Of a stretch of DNA of 64,000 nucleotides, positions 33,090 to 46,294 are shown piece after piece (position 1 is the first letter of the stretch; each line of letters starts with the position of its first letter). Below the pieces are notes generated by a model. The model did not search any database and was not told the DNA's origin. It saw only the letters and a list, made by a program, of their open reading frames with translations. The stretch comes from Valencia hispanica (lineage: Eukaryota > Chordata > Actinopteri > Cyprinodontiformes > Valenciidae). Location of the stretch: NCBI GenBank assembly GCA_963556495.2, contig OY747701.1, positions 35,828,001 through 35,892,000 on the forward strand. The letters run 5' to 3'. The translations under genes were made by a program, and so were the position numbers.

Positions 33090-36076
33090 ATGGCAGACGA
33101 AGAATTAGAGGCGATAAGGCGGCAGAGAATGGCGGAGCTGCAGGCGAAGCACGGGGTAAGGACTGAATAGGAGCTGGAAACGTGTTGGAGGCCGCCTTAT
33201 AAGGAGATGCTGGATTCAGTCAGTTTACTGCTAACAATGTAGCTGCACTAAACACTGAACCCCATCTGATTTGCTATAATCCGGGGACATAAACTACAAT
33301 ATATTTAAAAAAAAATTAAGCGTAGCCCAAACAGTGTATAAAACGTCCTCCCCGTGGCTGTGTAAATCAGATGGATAGCAAAAATGTCAGTGTTAGCTTA
33401 GAGTTGTGTCAGCGCACACCCCCATGAAATCTGAGGCTCCTCTAAAACTGGATGACTTGTGAAAATAGCGTCTTTTCCCAGTTTAATTACACAGTCTGTA
33501 TACAACATGTAGACATTTTGACTGTTGGATTATGGTTGGTAAAGAAAGTGCTCACTTCGATATTTATTGATGAATCGATACATGTCTCATCAAATGTTTA
33601 AAGTTACAAGTCAGACTTTTTTGTTAAATCAATTAGACTTTCCTCAAATATAGATTGTACCTATATAATAGCATGCCATGTATTTTTTTTTATTGGTTTG
33701 CTACTTTGTTGGAAATCATTACTTAATCATGATAAAATCGACCAAATTAAGACTTCACACACGCCTCCTGTGACATCCCATACAGCGTTATTAGAGTTTT
33801 TTCAGTCTATTTATGTTTTTTAATCATTATTTGCTTGAAGGATTATTTAATTATTTATTTTATTGTAGTTTTTATGGCAGCAGCAAAAAGGTTGAGCCAT
33901 ATGTAAGAATACTGACTGGCTTTTAGGTAAATTTGGCAACTGTAAAACTCATGGAAAAGTACCGGGGCTGATTGGAATGGTCTGATTTCTTCTTTAAACA
34001 CCCTAAGTGATTATTCAAGGCATGTTTTTTAAATAAAACTATATTCTCCTATTGATGCATTCAGTTAGGAAGATGTTTAATTCCCAACATTGCTGAACTA
34101 TTGCATCACTCGGTCATTCCACTATAAATGGTTACCAAGTAAACGGGATCATTGAAGTCAAACGGTCTCAAACACCTAAAATTACTCTCCCTGTGACTTG
34201 GATGCAATCAGAATGTATGTTGAAATAGTCACACACAAATCAAAATAAACATATTTTTTATTCATCAGTGTGCTTTAAAAAAATAAGGTTTGTCTTTTGT
34301 AAAAACCTGCAATGAAAGTTCATAGTAATTACCCATATGCTGGTAAAATTCTTATAGTTTTATTTGCTTTTTATGCTCAGTCTTTTAAAACCTTCTTACT
34401 TTATGTAGAAATAAGATGTGAGTTCTATAATGGTCTCGATAATGGGATTGTAGTGTACATGTTTAATAAATATGTATCACACTGTATCAGATATTAAATA
34501 TGTATAGAAAAGTAGGATATCAACTCGATTTTTTTGCGACTGATCATCTGTATTTGAAATCAGCAGGTCAGACCTTAAAGGAAACTAGAAATTGGAATTG
34601 TCCAGTAAAAGCATGGTTGTTTATCTCTATTGTAAACACAATAAAATAAATTTGAAATACAGAACAGACACATGGGTTAAATGATTCATTATTTTATTTG
34701 CACATATTTATTCCAACCAAGAGCAAAAATCCTAAATGAATTTATTTGAGAAGAGCTGCAAACATATATTGGCTGTGTTCTGTAATTTTAGGACAGAATC
34801 AATGGGGTAAAACTGACTTTGCTGTGTTGTCTGTTTTCAGGATGCTTCAAACAATCAGCAGGGTGAAGAGGCTAAACAAAAGTAAGGTTCCTGGAATGTT
34901 TAAATTTATGAAACTAAGTGATTAAATATGCTCTCATTTAGTTGTACTGACCCTTCCTCACACAGGACAGTTCTTATGGATTTTCTGAGCTGATCTCAAT
35001 CAAGTATTGGGTTGGGGGACTGATCAAGGCAGCAGGCAAAACAGCCAGCACAGAAAATTAAAACAATGGATTTCATATCATCATCTTAATTTGGCATTTA
35101 AAAGACAGACAGCTTAGTTTACCCAACCTCTTTTTTTGCTGTTATCGATAAAAAGAAACAGAAACATGAGTTGTACTTACTGAACTTCAAATCTAGTGTC
35201 AGAAAAAATAGGTTTTAACAACTTTATTATACTTAAAGTATAGATCTTTGCTGGTAAAATTGTCAAGTATCAGGTTAAAATTTGGTAAGGGTAATAACCA
35301 CAGAGCCAAAAGAAAAAACAAATCTTGATCTGGTCAACTCCCCTATTAGCATGTCTTGAGTTATACAAATCCTGTGACTATTCAGACACAAAAGTTTCTA
35401 AAAAGCTGACATGTCATTTTGAACAATACATAATATTTGTTATCACAGCTGTTTGTCTTAGCAACTGTTCTGATGTATTTTTGTTGTAATAAAACCGTTT
35501 TCATGTTTTTTAAACTGGTTCAGTTGAACCAATGTGGTAATGTTTTTGGGTTTTTTTCACAGAGAAACAGAAATGAGGAACTCAATATTGGCTCAAGTCC
35601 TGGACCAGTCTGCTCGAGCAAGATGTAAGGGCACATTCAGATAAAAATGTTGTTGCTAAATGCATATGTTGTGGAGACATAACACACATTTCTTTTTTTC
35701 AGTAAGCAATCTTGCATTGGTGAAGCCAGAGAAGGCAAATGCCGTCGAGAACTATCTCATTCAGATGGCCCGATTCGGAAAGCTAGGAGGAAAGGTAAAA
35801 TTACAATAATCTGTATACTTTGTCGGCTCCATGTGAGAATAACGAGCAAACTTTTCTCTTTTAACAGATTTCCGAGTCAGGCTTAATCGAGATCCTAGAA
35901 AAAGTCAGTCAGCAAACGGAGAAAAAGACCACAGTTACAGTAAGTTCCTCTGAAATGTCTTCCATGATTGATTCAGTTTCTGTCCCTCGTACCTCACACA
36001 TCTCCTGTGCTTTGTGCCTGGCTGGCAGTTCAACAGACGGAGAGTCATGGACTCAGATGACGAGGATGAATACTGA
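33090..36076 (+). CDS. pdcd5: Programmed cell death protein 5
   Basis: PDCD5 is a small helical protein of nucleus and cytosol, linked to apoptosis, TIP60/p53 regulation and the CCT chaperonin. The six coding exons are 33090-33155, 34841-34881, 35563-35624, 35703-35794, 35868-35939 and 36029-36076. They join in phase to 126 aa, one residue longer than the human protein. The sequence runs [20 protein letters not shown], then [61 protein letters not shown] and [14 protein letters not shown] at the acidic C-terminus. The full family length and all conserved segments are present. The first two exons are duplicated as a relic at 20,597. AATAAA at 36,674 is the likely polyA signal. Confidence 0.97.
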
Positions 36077-36673
36077 ATTTAGACAGAAGCCCTGGAATGA
36101 GGCAAACAATCCCGGAGGTGGAATGCATTGCTGAGACTCTGCAAGGATCTCTGACTCGTGTATTCTTATCAAATTCCTGGGATGCCACACAACTTTCTCT
36201 GTGTCCTTGGAATGGAGACGGCAAAACAGAAGAACAAGGACATTAGGTTAATATTCTGCTGTGTGGAGGGGGATTTAAAGAAAGCACACACTGTTTACAA
36301 AGGTTTTCTTTTGCAGTCTCTCCTCACTTGAGTTGCTACAAATTTGTACAGCTTGTGTTGTACCCATGATAGCTGATGGCACTGTTTGACTTCTCTTCAT
36401 CACCGTTCTTTTGTTTTTCCCCTCATAATGGTTAAAGTCTGTTTGCAAACATAGGAAGCAAGACATACTCCTGGATATTAATCTTATCTGAACTCTTCTG
36501 CAATCAATATTCTCTTTTGTTCAGAGCCAACATCCTGTTAGGTTTGATTGTTGCTCCTACGTAGTTTCCTTGTTGCTGACTTTTATTTCTAAAGTTTTCT
36601 TCTTCTTTTTTTAAAGTAGCCTTAAATTCTTTTATTTTGCATCATACCCATGGTTCATGTAATTATTTATGCA

Positions 36674-36679
36674 AATAAA
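36674..36679 (+). terminator. Candidate polyadenylation signal of pdcd5
   Basis: AATAAA lies about 600 nt after the pdcd5 stop, before repeat DNA begins. Confidence 0.5.
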
Positions 36680-36754
36680 TCCCTTGATTACACAGAAATT
36701 TACAGATCATACATTTTCAAGTTTAATTTCCAAAGCCAGAGTTAACAGATTGCC

Positions 36755-37118
36755 CATGTATCTATCCATCCATCCATTATCTATAGTACCTTCTATCCTT
36801 TGCGGCGGGGGAGGCTGGTCCCCAACTTCAGCAATCGGGCGAGAGGCGGGGTACACCCTTGACAGGTCGCAGGGCAACACAGAGACACTCAGGACAAACA
36901 ACCATGCATGCACACACTCACACTTAGGACAATTTAAGGAAACCAATGAACCTTTTTGGACAGTGGGAGGAAGCTGGAGTTCCCAGAGGGTCTCGTGCTT
37001 CAAACTGAAACTCCATGCAGAAATACCCCAGGCAGGGATTCAAAACCAGGACCTTCTCGCTGAAAGGCAACAGTGCCGGCAACTGCGCCACTGTACAGCC
37101 CCTCCCCCTAATGTATCC
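36755..37118 (-). repeat. Teleost dispersed repeat, antisense copy
   Basis: It contains ATCCATCCATTATCTATAGT, GCGAGAGGCGGGGTACACCC, GACAGGTCGCAGGGCAACAC, GGACAGTGGGAGGAAGCTGG and CAACTGCGCCACTGTACAGC, in the same order as at 57,476-57,835. It is non-coding; the open frames across it are composition artefacts. Confidence 0.75.
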
Positions 37119-37189
37119 AAATAATTTTAAAAAGAACATGAAGAAATGCCTCACCATTTTTTAATCTTGTAATTTACTAAATTTAAAAG

Positions 37190-37325
37190 CAATGCTCTGC
37201 GATGGACTGGCGACCTGTCCAGGGTGTACCCTGCCTCTCGCCCCATGACTCCTGGAGATAGGCACCAGCCGGCCCGCAACCCTGCATAAGATGGGCGGTT
37301 ACAGATAATTGATGGATGGATAAAA
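37190..37325 (+). repeat. Teleost dispersed repeat, sense 3' fragment
   Basis: GCGATGGACTGGCGACCTGT then CCAGGGTGTACCCTGCCTCT and a terminal GATGGATGGATAA identify it as the reverse-complement partner of the copy 70 bp to the left. The two form an imperfect inverted pair. Confidence 0.75.
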
Positions 37326-37802
37326 ACAATGCCTTTTCTCAAATATGTTCAACATGAATCTAAAGAAATAGGTCAATGTTAAAGAAAAAATGCAAAGTAA
37401 ATAGACAACTGCATGGTTAGAGGATGCTGACTGACAAGTTATCACATTTGCAACTATTACAAACTTAACAGATAAAGGAAAGTTAAATGTCCATTAATGT
37501 TTTAATGTAAATCTAAAAAAACTTAGCAAAAAGATTATTTCAATAACTCAACAAGTAAAACTTAAACATTTATAAGTGTAAACGATGATTAGGGCTAAAA
37601 GCTAATGAAAACTCTTAATTTTGTATTTTCAGAAAAGTAAAATACCAGACCCGCAATAAAACTTATTTATATTATGGCCTTCATAATCCTGGGAAAGACT
37701 GTTGACTGGACAGCTGTCACTGAAGCCACAAAAAAAAAGTTAAAGCCCTGTCTTGTCCACAGAATACTACATTGAAGCATAGTAATGTAATGGAAAGCTA
37801 AT

Positions 37803-38030
37803 AATAGAATAGAATAATCCTTTATTGTCCCACAATGGGGAAATTCAGCTGTAACGTCAGCAAATTGACAGATAACAGAAGCATTCACGATCACCTGAGA
37901 ATGGTAGAAAAAGTATGAGAAAAGAATTAAGAATTAAATACAGAATGTACATTAAGGACACAATTACAAAAACCAAAGTATTGTGCAGTTATGAATAAAG
38001 TGGCGTATTCAGATTTGAATATAGTGCTGA
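37803..38030 (-). repeat. LINE-tail-like repeat (TTTATTGTCCCACAA family)
   Basis: GAATAGAATAATCCTTTATT then GTCCCACAATGGGGAAATTC, with the AGTATTGTGCAGT block, recurs at 44,425-44,650 with the same order of motifs. Read on the minus strand it ends in a GGGACAATAAAGGATTATTC tail, typical of a LINE or SINE 3' end. Confidence 0.6.
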
Positions 38031-38539
38031 GTATGATTTTTTTTTTTTTAAACCTGAATATTTAGGGTAGGGGGGAAGGGGGAGGAAAAAGCAAGATCTC
38101 TTCAAACTATCATCTGATGGTGTTTGTCCACTGTGTTTTACCTAGCCCAAAAATGGACAGTCTTTAGGGTTGAACAGTATAATGCACATAAAATGTCGAC
38201 CCAACATTCATATGACAGAGAACTGTTTGGAGTACCATAATTGTTGGCTAATGTATTCAGTGTTATGAACTTGCATTTTACATGCTAATGTAAAATTTAG
38301 CCAGTTGGACAGTCTCACAGCAGCAGATGCTCACACCAAACACAAATGACTGCCCAAAATGTTAAAATTCACAGAGTGTAGGAGGCACTGGTGAGAATTA
38401 GAAAAAAAGAAGAAAATAGGCTTGTTTTGCACCAGACCTGATATATTATCACCATTGCAAGACTTTCTAATATCGTGCAGCCCTAGAAGGCAATAAACCA
38501 GGAATTTTAAGACGACTTCTTGCTTCCCTCTCCAGACAA
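38031..38539. other. Intergenic sequence; nothing recognised
   Basis: No exon was seen. A short poly-T and G-rich patch occurs at about 38,039-38,085. Confidence 0.4.
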
Positions 38540-39670
38540 GCTTAATAAAGATGCTGGTTTTATTGTCCAGCGGGACATGGGACCTGTTCACAAGGCTGAT
38601 TAGATTAGTGGGTTCAATGAAGACTTCTTCCTGTTCCCTTGATGTCTTGCCTACTAGCCTTTTCAAAAATGTTTTTCAGTCTATTGTTCCCTGTGTCCTC
38701 ATGATAATTAACTCTTCCCTGCTGTATCTTCAAGCTCCTGATTATTTCCAAAATGCTGTTATCCTTCCACTTCTAAATAACCCCAAACTCAACCCTTCTC
38801 TTCTTTGCAGCTACAGTCTTATCTCAAAATTGTCATTTATCTTGAGGATTTTGGATGAAGTGGTTGTTAACAACTTACAGCTGCCTTAGACAAACATAAT
38901 ATACTTCATCATTGTCGGTTTTCGCAGTGCTCACTCCACATAAATAGCTCTTCTCAGAGTCTCAAACGACATCATGAAGCAGAGCGATGCCGGACACTGT
39001 CCTGTCCTACGAAAAATTGACCTGACCTCAGACATCAGCCTTCGACACTGTCCATCATTATGTCATTCTCGACGGGCTGAAATATTGGGTTGGGGTATCT
39101 GGTTCTGCCCTGAAAGGGTTTTCCTCCTATTTATCTGGAAGATCATTTCTTGTGTTCGCTGCTAAATTTCAGTCCTCCTTCACCACTTGTCTATGGTGTA
39201 CTACAAGGCTCCATGTTGGGGTCTTTATTTTATACATATTTCCCCTCCATCATATTTTGGGTTCTTTTAAGGACAAAGAGCTTTTTATCTCTTTTAAACC
39301 TCAGGATCTATCAGAAATTCAGATTTTACTTGGGTGCTTGGAAACTGTCAAGAGTTTGATGAAGGATAGTTTTCTTCAACTAAACGAGTCAAAAACTGAC
39401 GTCCTTTTTTGTGCCTCTGACAAATTACTCTCTGAGATACTGGACAGCCTGGCCTACTTGCCCCATGTGTTAAGACATCCGTGAGGAACCTTGGGGTAAT
39501 TCTTGATCCTGACTTATCATTGGATTCTCATGTCACATCGCCAGTCCTTTCCTGTTTTTATCATTTGAAGAATATTACCAAGCTGAGTCACATCGTGTCA
39601 TGATCTGCGTATGGTCTTGTACAGCACTTTGTGATAATTTCTAGAAAGGAGCTATATAAATCAAGATTTA
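38540..39670 (+). mobile_element. L2/Maui-type LINE remnant
   Basis: Across frames the translation gives RDMGPVHKAD..., then GLKYWVGVSGSALKGFSSYL-like and KFQSSFTTCLWCTTRLHVGV words near 39,075-39,230, and LMKDSFLQLNESKTDVLF near 39,350-39,400. It ends in a TTTCTAGAAAGGAGCTATAT then AAATCAAG tail. These are decayed reverse-transcriptase and 3' parts of an L2-group LINE. Confidence 0.65.
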
Positions 39671-39942
39671 CCTATTTAAATGACCATAGTGTGACTGCTT
39701 GATTGCACAGGAGCTCTGTCCAAGTTGTCCATGCAGTCTATGGACATGCCTTTCAGTAGGTGAGGACTTCTGTGCATGAATAATGTTTTACTGTCTAATA
39801 TTCCGTCTTAGAAACTGATCTTTCGATTTCCATGAGTTGTAGGCCATAAGCATTAGATTTTACAGAAGTAAAGTCTAAATGTACAAACCACTCTGTGTGT
39901 AATGGATTTAACTTCTTTTGAAGTATCACTAAATACATTTCG

Positions 39943-39946
<4 letters not shown>

Positions 39947-39997
<51 letters not shown>
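39947..39997 (+). repeat. (TA)n microsatellite
   Basis: A pure TA run of about 50 bp, 340 bp upstream of the mvd start codon. Confidence 0.95.
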
Positions 39998-40000
<3 letters not shown>

Positions 40001-40339
40001 TATTTATCAATCTGTACTCGCATGCAGCATTTTCTAAACGTAGTTTGCTACAGTAAAACATGTCCCTGGGTGGGTGTGTGTGTCCTTACCACTGCACGAC
40101 CGTGGTCAGATGGTTGCTAATTGGCCACTTGGACTTTTACGTCAACGGAGTTTCATCTGATTGGTGGACGGTAAAGTCACATGTTTATGATCCGCCAATC
40201 AAATGAGCTTGCTAGTAAAGAGCTACAATACGCTTGAACTAGCTAGATATAATGCTAAACACAAAACTCGTCGTGCAGAGGAGGTTAAACTTTGAAGTTG
40301 CAATATTAGCGCACAAACAATCGGTTTACAAATAGAGCT

Positions 40340-43300
40340 ATGCCTGAAGACAGCATGGAGACCCAGTGTATGGTTACGTGTACCGCTCCTGTGAATATAG
40401 CTGTTATTAAATACTGTGAGTATCGCCTGAACTTGTTTAATTTAGCCCTAAATGTGCTGGCTATACGTGTGAAACAGCTATTACAGTACACCTTTACAAC
40501 ATATTTGTATGCTGGTTCAAAGGCTCTGTAATTGCGATCAGTTAGGTGAAAACATCCTTTAAAGAATTTTATGTTGTACTATTGTGTGAATGCTTCAATA
40601 ACTCTGTTTTCTGAATTAACCGATTTATATTACAGGGGGAAAGAGGGATGAAGATTTAATTCTACCCATCAATTCATCTTTAAGCGTCACTTTGCATCAA
40701 GACCAGGTTGGGGGGAAAATCTGCCTTTCTTTTCAGCTAATGCATAGCAAAAGTTTTGTTGTTATTATTTTTAACTCTAGAAGTTAGTCAAACATAAATA
40801 AGACATATCATAGTATTATTTAGCAGCATATTTGCTTACTAGTTGTTACTGCAGTTGGAGTTTCTGTCACCTGCATGAAGGTATAGCTTCTAAGTGCATG
40901 ACATTCTTTATTGTACCTTTAACTACGTGCCAGAGAGAGCCCAGGTTTTCTAGGGCTCTATGGAGCACAGAGTGTAACAGTGCTGCTGCCCCTCCACTAC
41001 GTGTTCTTGCACACTGCTGGTCAGCGGAGTGAATGAAGACTTCTACATCTGACTGCCTTTAAAATACAAGCAGCCATGGGGTGGAAATTAAAGTCGTTTG
41101 CGTTGCTCAAAAAATGAGAAAACAGGATTTTTTTTGTTTAAGATTTTTTTAACCTGCTATAAAGGTATGTTGTTACTGTATTCTATATTTATCAATCATA
41201 TTTACAACAACAATTTTGTGACAGTATAATGGAATAAGCAATATGTCTTAAATATGAGCAACAGCAGTAATAACTTATTACAAAAGCATTGAAGTTGTTT
41301 AATAGTCATTTAGTTGTTTGTTGCTGAATGAAAAAAAATAGAGCCTATAGTTTTATTCAGGGTGGTCATAATCTGAGAATATCAAACCATCCCATTTCTC
41401 ATCTGGAGACCTGTGGTATTTCATGCTCTTTGAACTATAACCTTCACTGTCAACAGGTGTGACTGTCTCGATCTATAGCTTTAAAAGTTTGATCAGAGCC
41501 ACGAAAATGTACAAAGAAAGGGCCTTTTTGTCTTGTTTTATTCCCCATGTAAAGTGTCTTTGAGGATCCAAAAAAGCGCTATACAAGTTGGATTAATTAG
41601 TATTATAAAGTTGAAAAAAATTAACCTTGTTTTTTTTATGTTGAACATTGAATTGTGTAAGTTAGAGTACATGATGATAACTTGAAACATCAGATATGAC
41701 ATCAGTAATTAAAGAGTGCTTTGTATAAATCCGCCTTGCTTTATTTACGTTATTCAGTTGAAAACGATGACAACAGTTGCAATCAGCAGAGCTTTTCAGG
41801 AGGACAGATTATGGCTCAATGGCAAAGAAGAGGACATTACCCAGCCAAGACTGCAGTCCTGTCTGAGGGAAAGTAAGCTATGTCTATTCAGGTTTTCCTC
41901 TTGAAATCTGTAGAGTGTCAGTAAAGCAAAAGCCATAATGCATCTTTTCTTGTATGTAGTCAGACGATTAGCGAGGAAAAGACGCAACGATGGAGACCCT
42001 CGCTCGACTGATTCACTGGGATTGTCTCATAAAGTCCACATTTGCACTGTTAACAACTTCCCCACTGCTGCTGGGCTTGCCTCTTCAGCTGCTGGATTTG
42101 CTTGTCTCGGTGAGCCTGAGTATTTCTCAGTGTCCGCATTTGTGATGCTAAAAAAATCAACTTTAATTATGTTTATTTATTTTTATTATGTTATGTCTTT
42201 TTCCTCTCTGTAAATCTTCTGTTGCAGTTTATACTCTGGCGCAGGCATTTGGTTTGGAAGGAGAGCTGTCTGGGATCGCTCGTCAGGGCTCAGGGAGTGC
42301 CTGCAGAAGCATGTATGGCGGGTTTGTCCAGTGGATCATGGGAAACAAAGAGGGTGGGAAGGACAGTGTAGCCCACCAGGTGGAGCCAGAGAGTCACTGG
42401 CCAGAGTTCAGGATTCTTGTTCTAGTGGTAGGCCTGTACTAATAAAGAGCCTTTAGTAAGACACACATAATTCTTTGTTTGACCATAGTTTAAAAACATT
42501 TCCACAAGATGGCAACATACACTGTATAAAAAGATGCTTAAGATTTGTTTTCCTCATGTCTGACATTGAATCAGACTTGATCTTTTTCTGGTTAGTTATG
42601 GAATACCAAAATTATTTCTGTTGGATAAATGCCAAAATGATGAGAATGATTATTTAAACATTTGTTTTCTTAACTCTATTTTATGAAATATACATATATT
42701 TTCCTAGTTTGTGGTAGTATTGTCTTTTAAACTATGAATTTGATCCTTAGGTATTCTTTAAAAAAAATCACAGGATAATTAGCTGGAATTTTGTCCCCTT
42801 TCTTCTTATAGAGCTGGTCTAACTGAGTCACGTTTGTAGGCTGCCTTACTTACACATGTTGTACCTTTGGTCATTTCATGAGTAATATGCCTGTATGCTT
42901 AGGGTCTTGGAAGACCCATGTGTACCCAAGTCTCAACTTTCTTGCTGATATTTTGAGATGTTGCTTCAGTGTTTGTGTGTGGTCATTATGGTCAAACATT
43001 TAAACTTTAGTTTCATCAGACCACAGGACATCAGTCCAAAAATGTAACTTTGCCCCTTGTAAGGTAATTGCTTCTTCCTTGTTGATTAGCCTTTCGGCCC
43101 ATATGGTACACTGTCTTACAACCTCCAGCCAGCATCTTCAAAAGGTGTTTTTATTTGATTCTGCTGTATTTTGCTAATTTTTCACCAGAATATGTTCTTT
43201 TCTGGGACACAGGACCCGTCTCCATCCTGAATGCATGATGGCCGGATATTCCCATTTGTTTATACTTGCTTGTAATTGTTTAAAGAAATGAATGTGGCAC

Positions 43301-44653
43301 GTTCAGGCATCTGGCAGTCGTAGCCAAGGATGAATGCATGATATTTTTTATGATTTTATTTGACTTTTATACAATGTCACACAAGGAAGCAGTGTGTTTT
43401 AATTTGATTACTAAAACAGATCCCCATTTGTGGCTCCGTTTAACTAAAATGTCTTGAATTATCAGAAGCTTAGAAATCCATGACATTATTTTAAGCTTTC
43501 CCAAAATTGTTTAAAGACATAGTAATCTTAGTGTATGTAAACTTCTAAACTTTAATAAAGTTTGAACATATTCTCATATCTGGCATTTATCCAATAGCAA
43601 TAATTTTGATCCTTTGAATCCTAACTCAACTGAAACAGAAACTATTTTGCCTGATTTAACTTCAGACTGTGAAAAACCCTGTTTTGTGTCTTTTTATACA
43701 ATGTATGCAAACATCTGTTTTTACCTGTACATTTGATGCAATCTGATGCTCCTTTTCTTAGGCCAGTGCTGAGCGGAAACCAATAGGGAGCACCCCTGGG
43801 ATGCAAACCAGTGTACAAACAAGTTTACTGTTAAAGGTACTTTACTTGTCATCTTCTTTATGTTTTCTTGAGTCGGGCACTATAATTCTTATTTAGAGTG
43901 GTTTAAAACAAGAGGATGAGTGTGTGTTTTTGTGTGTAGCACCGGGCAGAGGCTATCGTCCCACGCCGGATGGTGGACATGATCAAGGCAGTGCGAACAA
44001 AGGATTTTCCTGCATTTGCAGAGCTAACCATGAAGGACAGCAACCAGTTTCATGCAACCTGCCTTGACACATACCCACCTATCTTCTACCTCAACAGTGT
44101 CTCTCAGCAGATCATCCACTTGGTGCATCGGTATAACAAATACTATGGGGAGACGAGGGTGAGCAACTGGACAGTCTGTTCCTCAACAGGCAAAGTCCAT
44201 CCATCCATTATCTACACCATTTATCTAATGCAGGGTTGCGGGGGGCTGGTGCATATCTCCAGCAGTAATCGGGCGAGAGGCGAGGTACATCCTGGACAGG
44301 TTGCCAGTCCATCGCAGGGCACAGAGAGACATAGAAAGTCACTATGTAAAATACCTGTTATTCTGTTTAAATGGAAATGTGTTTTCTCACTGTTCTGGCC
44401 ACAGAATAAATGGATTGCATTTAGAATAGAATAAAATAGAATAATCCTGTATTGTCCCACAAGTGGGAAATTCAGCTGTAACAGCAGCAGAGTGACAGGT
44501 AATAGAAGCATTTAGATTTACACAACAAAAATATATTTAAAAAAAACTGAATTAAGAACAATATAGGTACATTAAGGACAAAATTACAAAACCAGAGTAC
44601 TGTGCAGTCATTAAAAATACTCAGATTTGGATGTGCAACAGAGTAGGATAATT

Positions 44654-44684
<31 letters not shown>

Positions 44685-46294
44685 ACATACACACACATAT
44701 ACACTCACATATACACACACATATATATAGTAAAAAAAGATTGGCATTGTAAAACAAAAATGAAAGTTTGGAAACTTGATTGTAAGTGAGTTATTTGTTT
44801 CAATGCATATACATGTTTCATAGAAAAAGAATTCACTTTAAAAAAAAATTTTCACTTTCAATACAAAAAATTTCACTACATTTATTTCAGATTCAAAATT
44901 AGTATTTTCAGTTACAATTATATTTTTCAATGCCAATTTTTATTTTCAGTGCCAATATTTATTTTCAGTTTCATTTCAAGGGGATACTGTTCTGATCCCA
45001 TAATGCACCTAAGATGCAGCAGTCTGTCACTGAAGGAGCTCTGCAGCTCAGCAACATCTTCATGCAATTCCTGAAATGCATAATACTAAAGTACAGAATG
45101 AAATACCTACGCAAAATATGGTTATAAAAAAACAACCCTTTGCACAGTTCAAAATTTCAAGCTTGCTAATCCTCTACATTAGTATTATTTGTATTATCAT
45201 TGTCTCCATTTTATTTTAAGCCAAATTTGCCTAATTTGTTGCAGCTGAACTTCTCAGGTTGTGCCATGAAGATGTGAAACCTGCAAGGTTGTTTGTGAAA
45301 TGAGGAACAGGAAAGCACGTCTCTAGCTGGTTGTCACAGTCTGTTTGCTCTCTTGTAGGTGGCCTACAGTTTTGATGCGGGTCCAAATGCTGTCATATTC
45401 ACTTTGCAGCAGTTTGTTCCAGAGTTTGTCCAGCTGGTTCAGCACTTCTTCCCCCCAGACAGAAACGGAGAAGAGTATGTTGACAGATACAGTAACACAA
45501 CCATACTAATTATTTTTTTAAGAGTGATTTTATTCATTTATAAGAATTACATTTATGTAAAATTTGTTCTGAAAGCCTTTTTTGCTTTTATTTTACAATG
45601 GCGCTAACAAAGATGTGAAGCCTCAAACTCATTTGCATTCAACTGATCTATCCATACAATGTGTTGGGAATTTCAGACTAAGGCTCTGGAAGGAACTTTA
45701 AGACAGGGGCCAAACTGCACTTGTATGAAGCCTGTAAAAAATTTGGCTATAAAGGTTGGCAACATTAACTTTGACATTTTTAAGAATTTATCTGGTTGTC
45801 CTTCAAATGAAAGAACACAAAAAGGAAAGCAACGTGACCACTTACGGATTCCCAACCCCCCACATATAAAAGCAGAGTAACAAATGGATGCCATCTACAT
45901 GTGAACTGTTGAAACACATGCTTAACTAATAGCGTGTGTTTGCTTTCAGTTACTTGGAATAATGTCACTGAGTGTTTCCTCCTTGTCTTTAGTTTTATTA
46001 AAGGTCTTCCCATCAACTCTCCTGCTCTTCCCGTGGAGCTGAAACACAGTATTGGCCTAGAGCCCGTTCCCAAGGGAATCAAATACATTATTAGCACAAA
46101 GGTTTGCAGATACTCCATTAAAAATACCTTTAAACAAACATTCATACAAAGGGTGAGTCTTTCTCATTTATTAAAATGATTTTAATGATGTGATCTTTTG
46201 TGATGACTTCTAGGCTGGACCAGGCCCTCGTGTTGTTGAGGATCCTTCTCAGCACCTCCTCTCAGCAGAAGGTTTACCAAAGCAGTGGGTCTGA
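40340..46294 (+). CDS. mvd: Diphosphomevalonate decarboxylase
   Basis: The enzyme catalyses ATP-dependent decarboxylation of mevalonate 5-diphosphate to isopentenyl diphosphate, the last step of the mevalonate pathway to sterols. The ten coding exons are 40340-40415, 40636-40706, 41758-41872, 41960-42109, 42228-42427, 43762-43836, 43940-44158, 45359-45474, 45993-46101 and 46214-46294. All join in phase to 403 aa, the usual length. Visible motifs are NIAVIKYWGKRD (Lys24, Lys28), the GHMP ATP-binding loop [19 protein letters not shown] (residues 119-137), [15 protein letters not shown] (Arg156, Arg164) and SFDAGPNA with the catalytic Asp308. The exon 2 donor (CAG|GTTGGG) is weak. Intron 6 holds a Tc1 remnant and intron 7 two dispersed repeats. 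The gene lies directly upstream of cyba, as in human 16q24. Confidence 0.97.
42770..43560 (-). mobile_element. Tc1-like remnant in mvd intron 5
   Basis: It carries antisense transposase words such as TTTCATCAGACCACAGGACA, GGCCCATATGGTACACTGTC and TGGCCGGATATTCCCATTTG. It ends near 43,530-43,555 in TAGTGTATGTAAACTTCTAA, similar to the GTATGTAAACTTC terminal repeat of Tdr/Sleeping Beauty-group Tc1 elements. It is inactive. Confidence 0.65.
44190..44335 (-). repeat. Teleost dispersed repeat 30 nt after mvd exon 7
   Basis: TCCATCCATCCATTATCTAC, CGGGCGAGAGGCGAGGTACA and GGACAGGTTGCCAGTCCATC place it in the same family as 36,755-37,118. It starts about 30 nt downstream of the exon 7 donor, so it sits close to splice signals. 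Confidence 0.75.
44425..44650 (-). repeat. LINE-tail-like repeat, second copy
   Basis: GAATAATCCTGTATTGTCCC then ACAAGTGGGAAATTC is followed by the same motif order as at 37,803-38,030. Confidence 0.6.
44655..44730 (+). repeat. Compound TG/CA/AT microsatellite
   Basis: (TG)n followed by alternating ATACACACAC and ATATACAC words, in mvd intron 7. Confidence 0.85.

Noticed and set aside
44221..44434. Extension of the mvd exon 7 frame through the donor.
   Set aside because: The extension runs into a dispersed repeat; the GTGAGC donor at 44,159 and the exon at 45,359 restore the conserved MVD sequence.
45659..45880. A 73-codon frame in mvd intron 8 as an extra exon.
   Set aside because: Exons 8 and 9 join in phase without it and it shows no similarity to mvalonate decarboxylases or another family.
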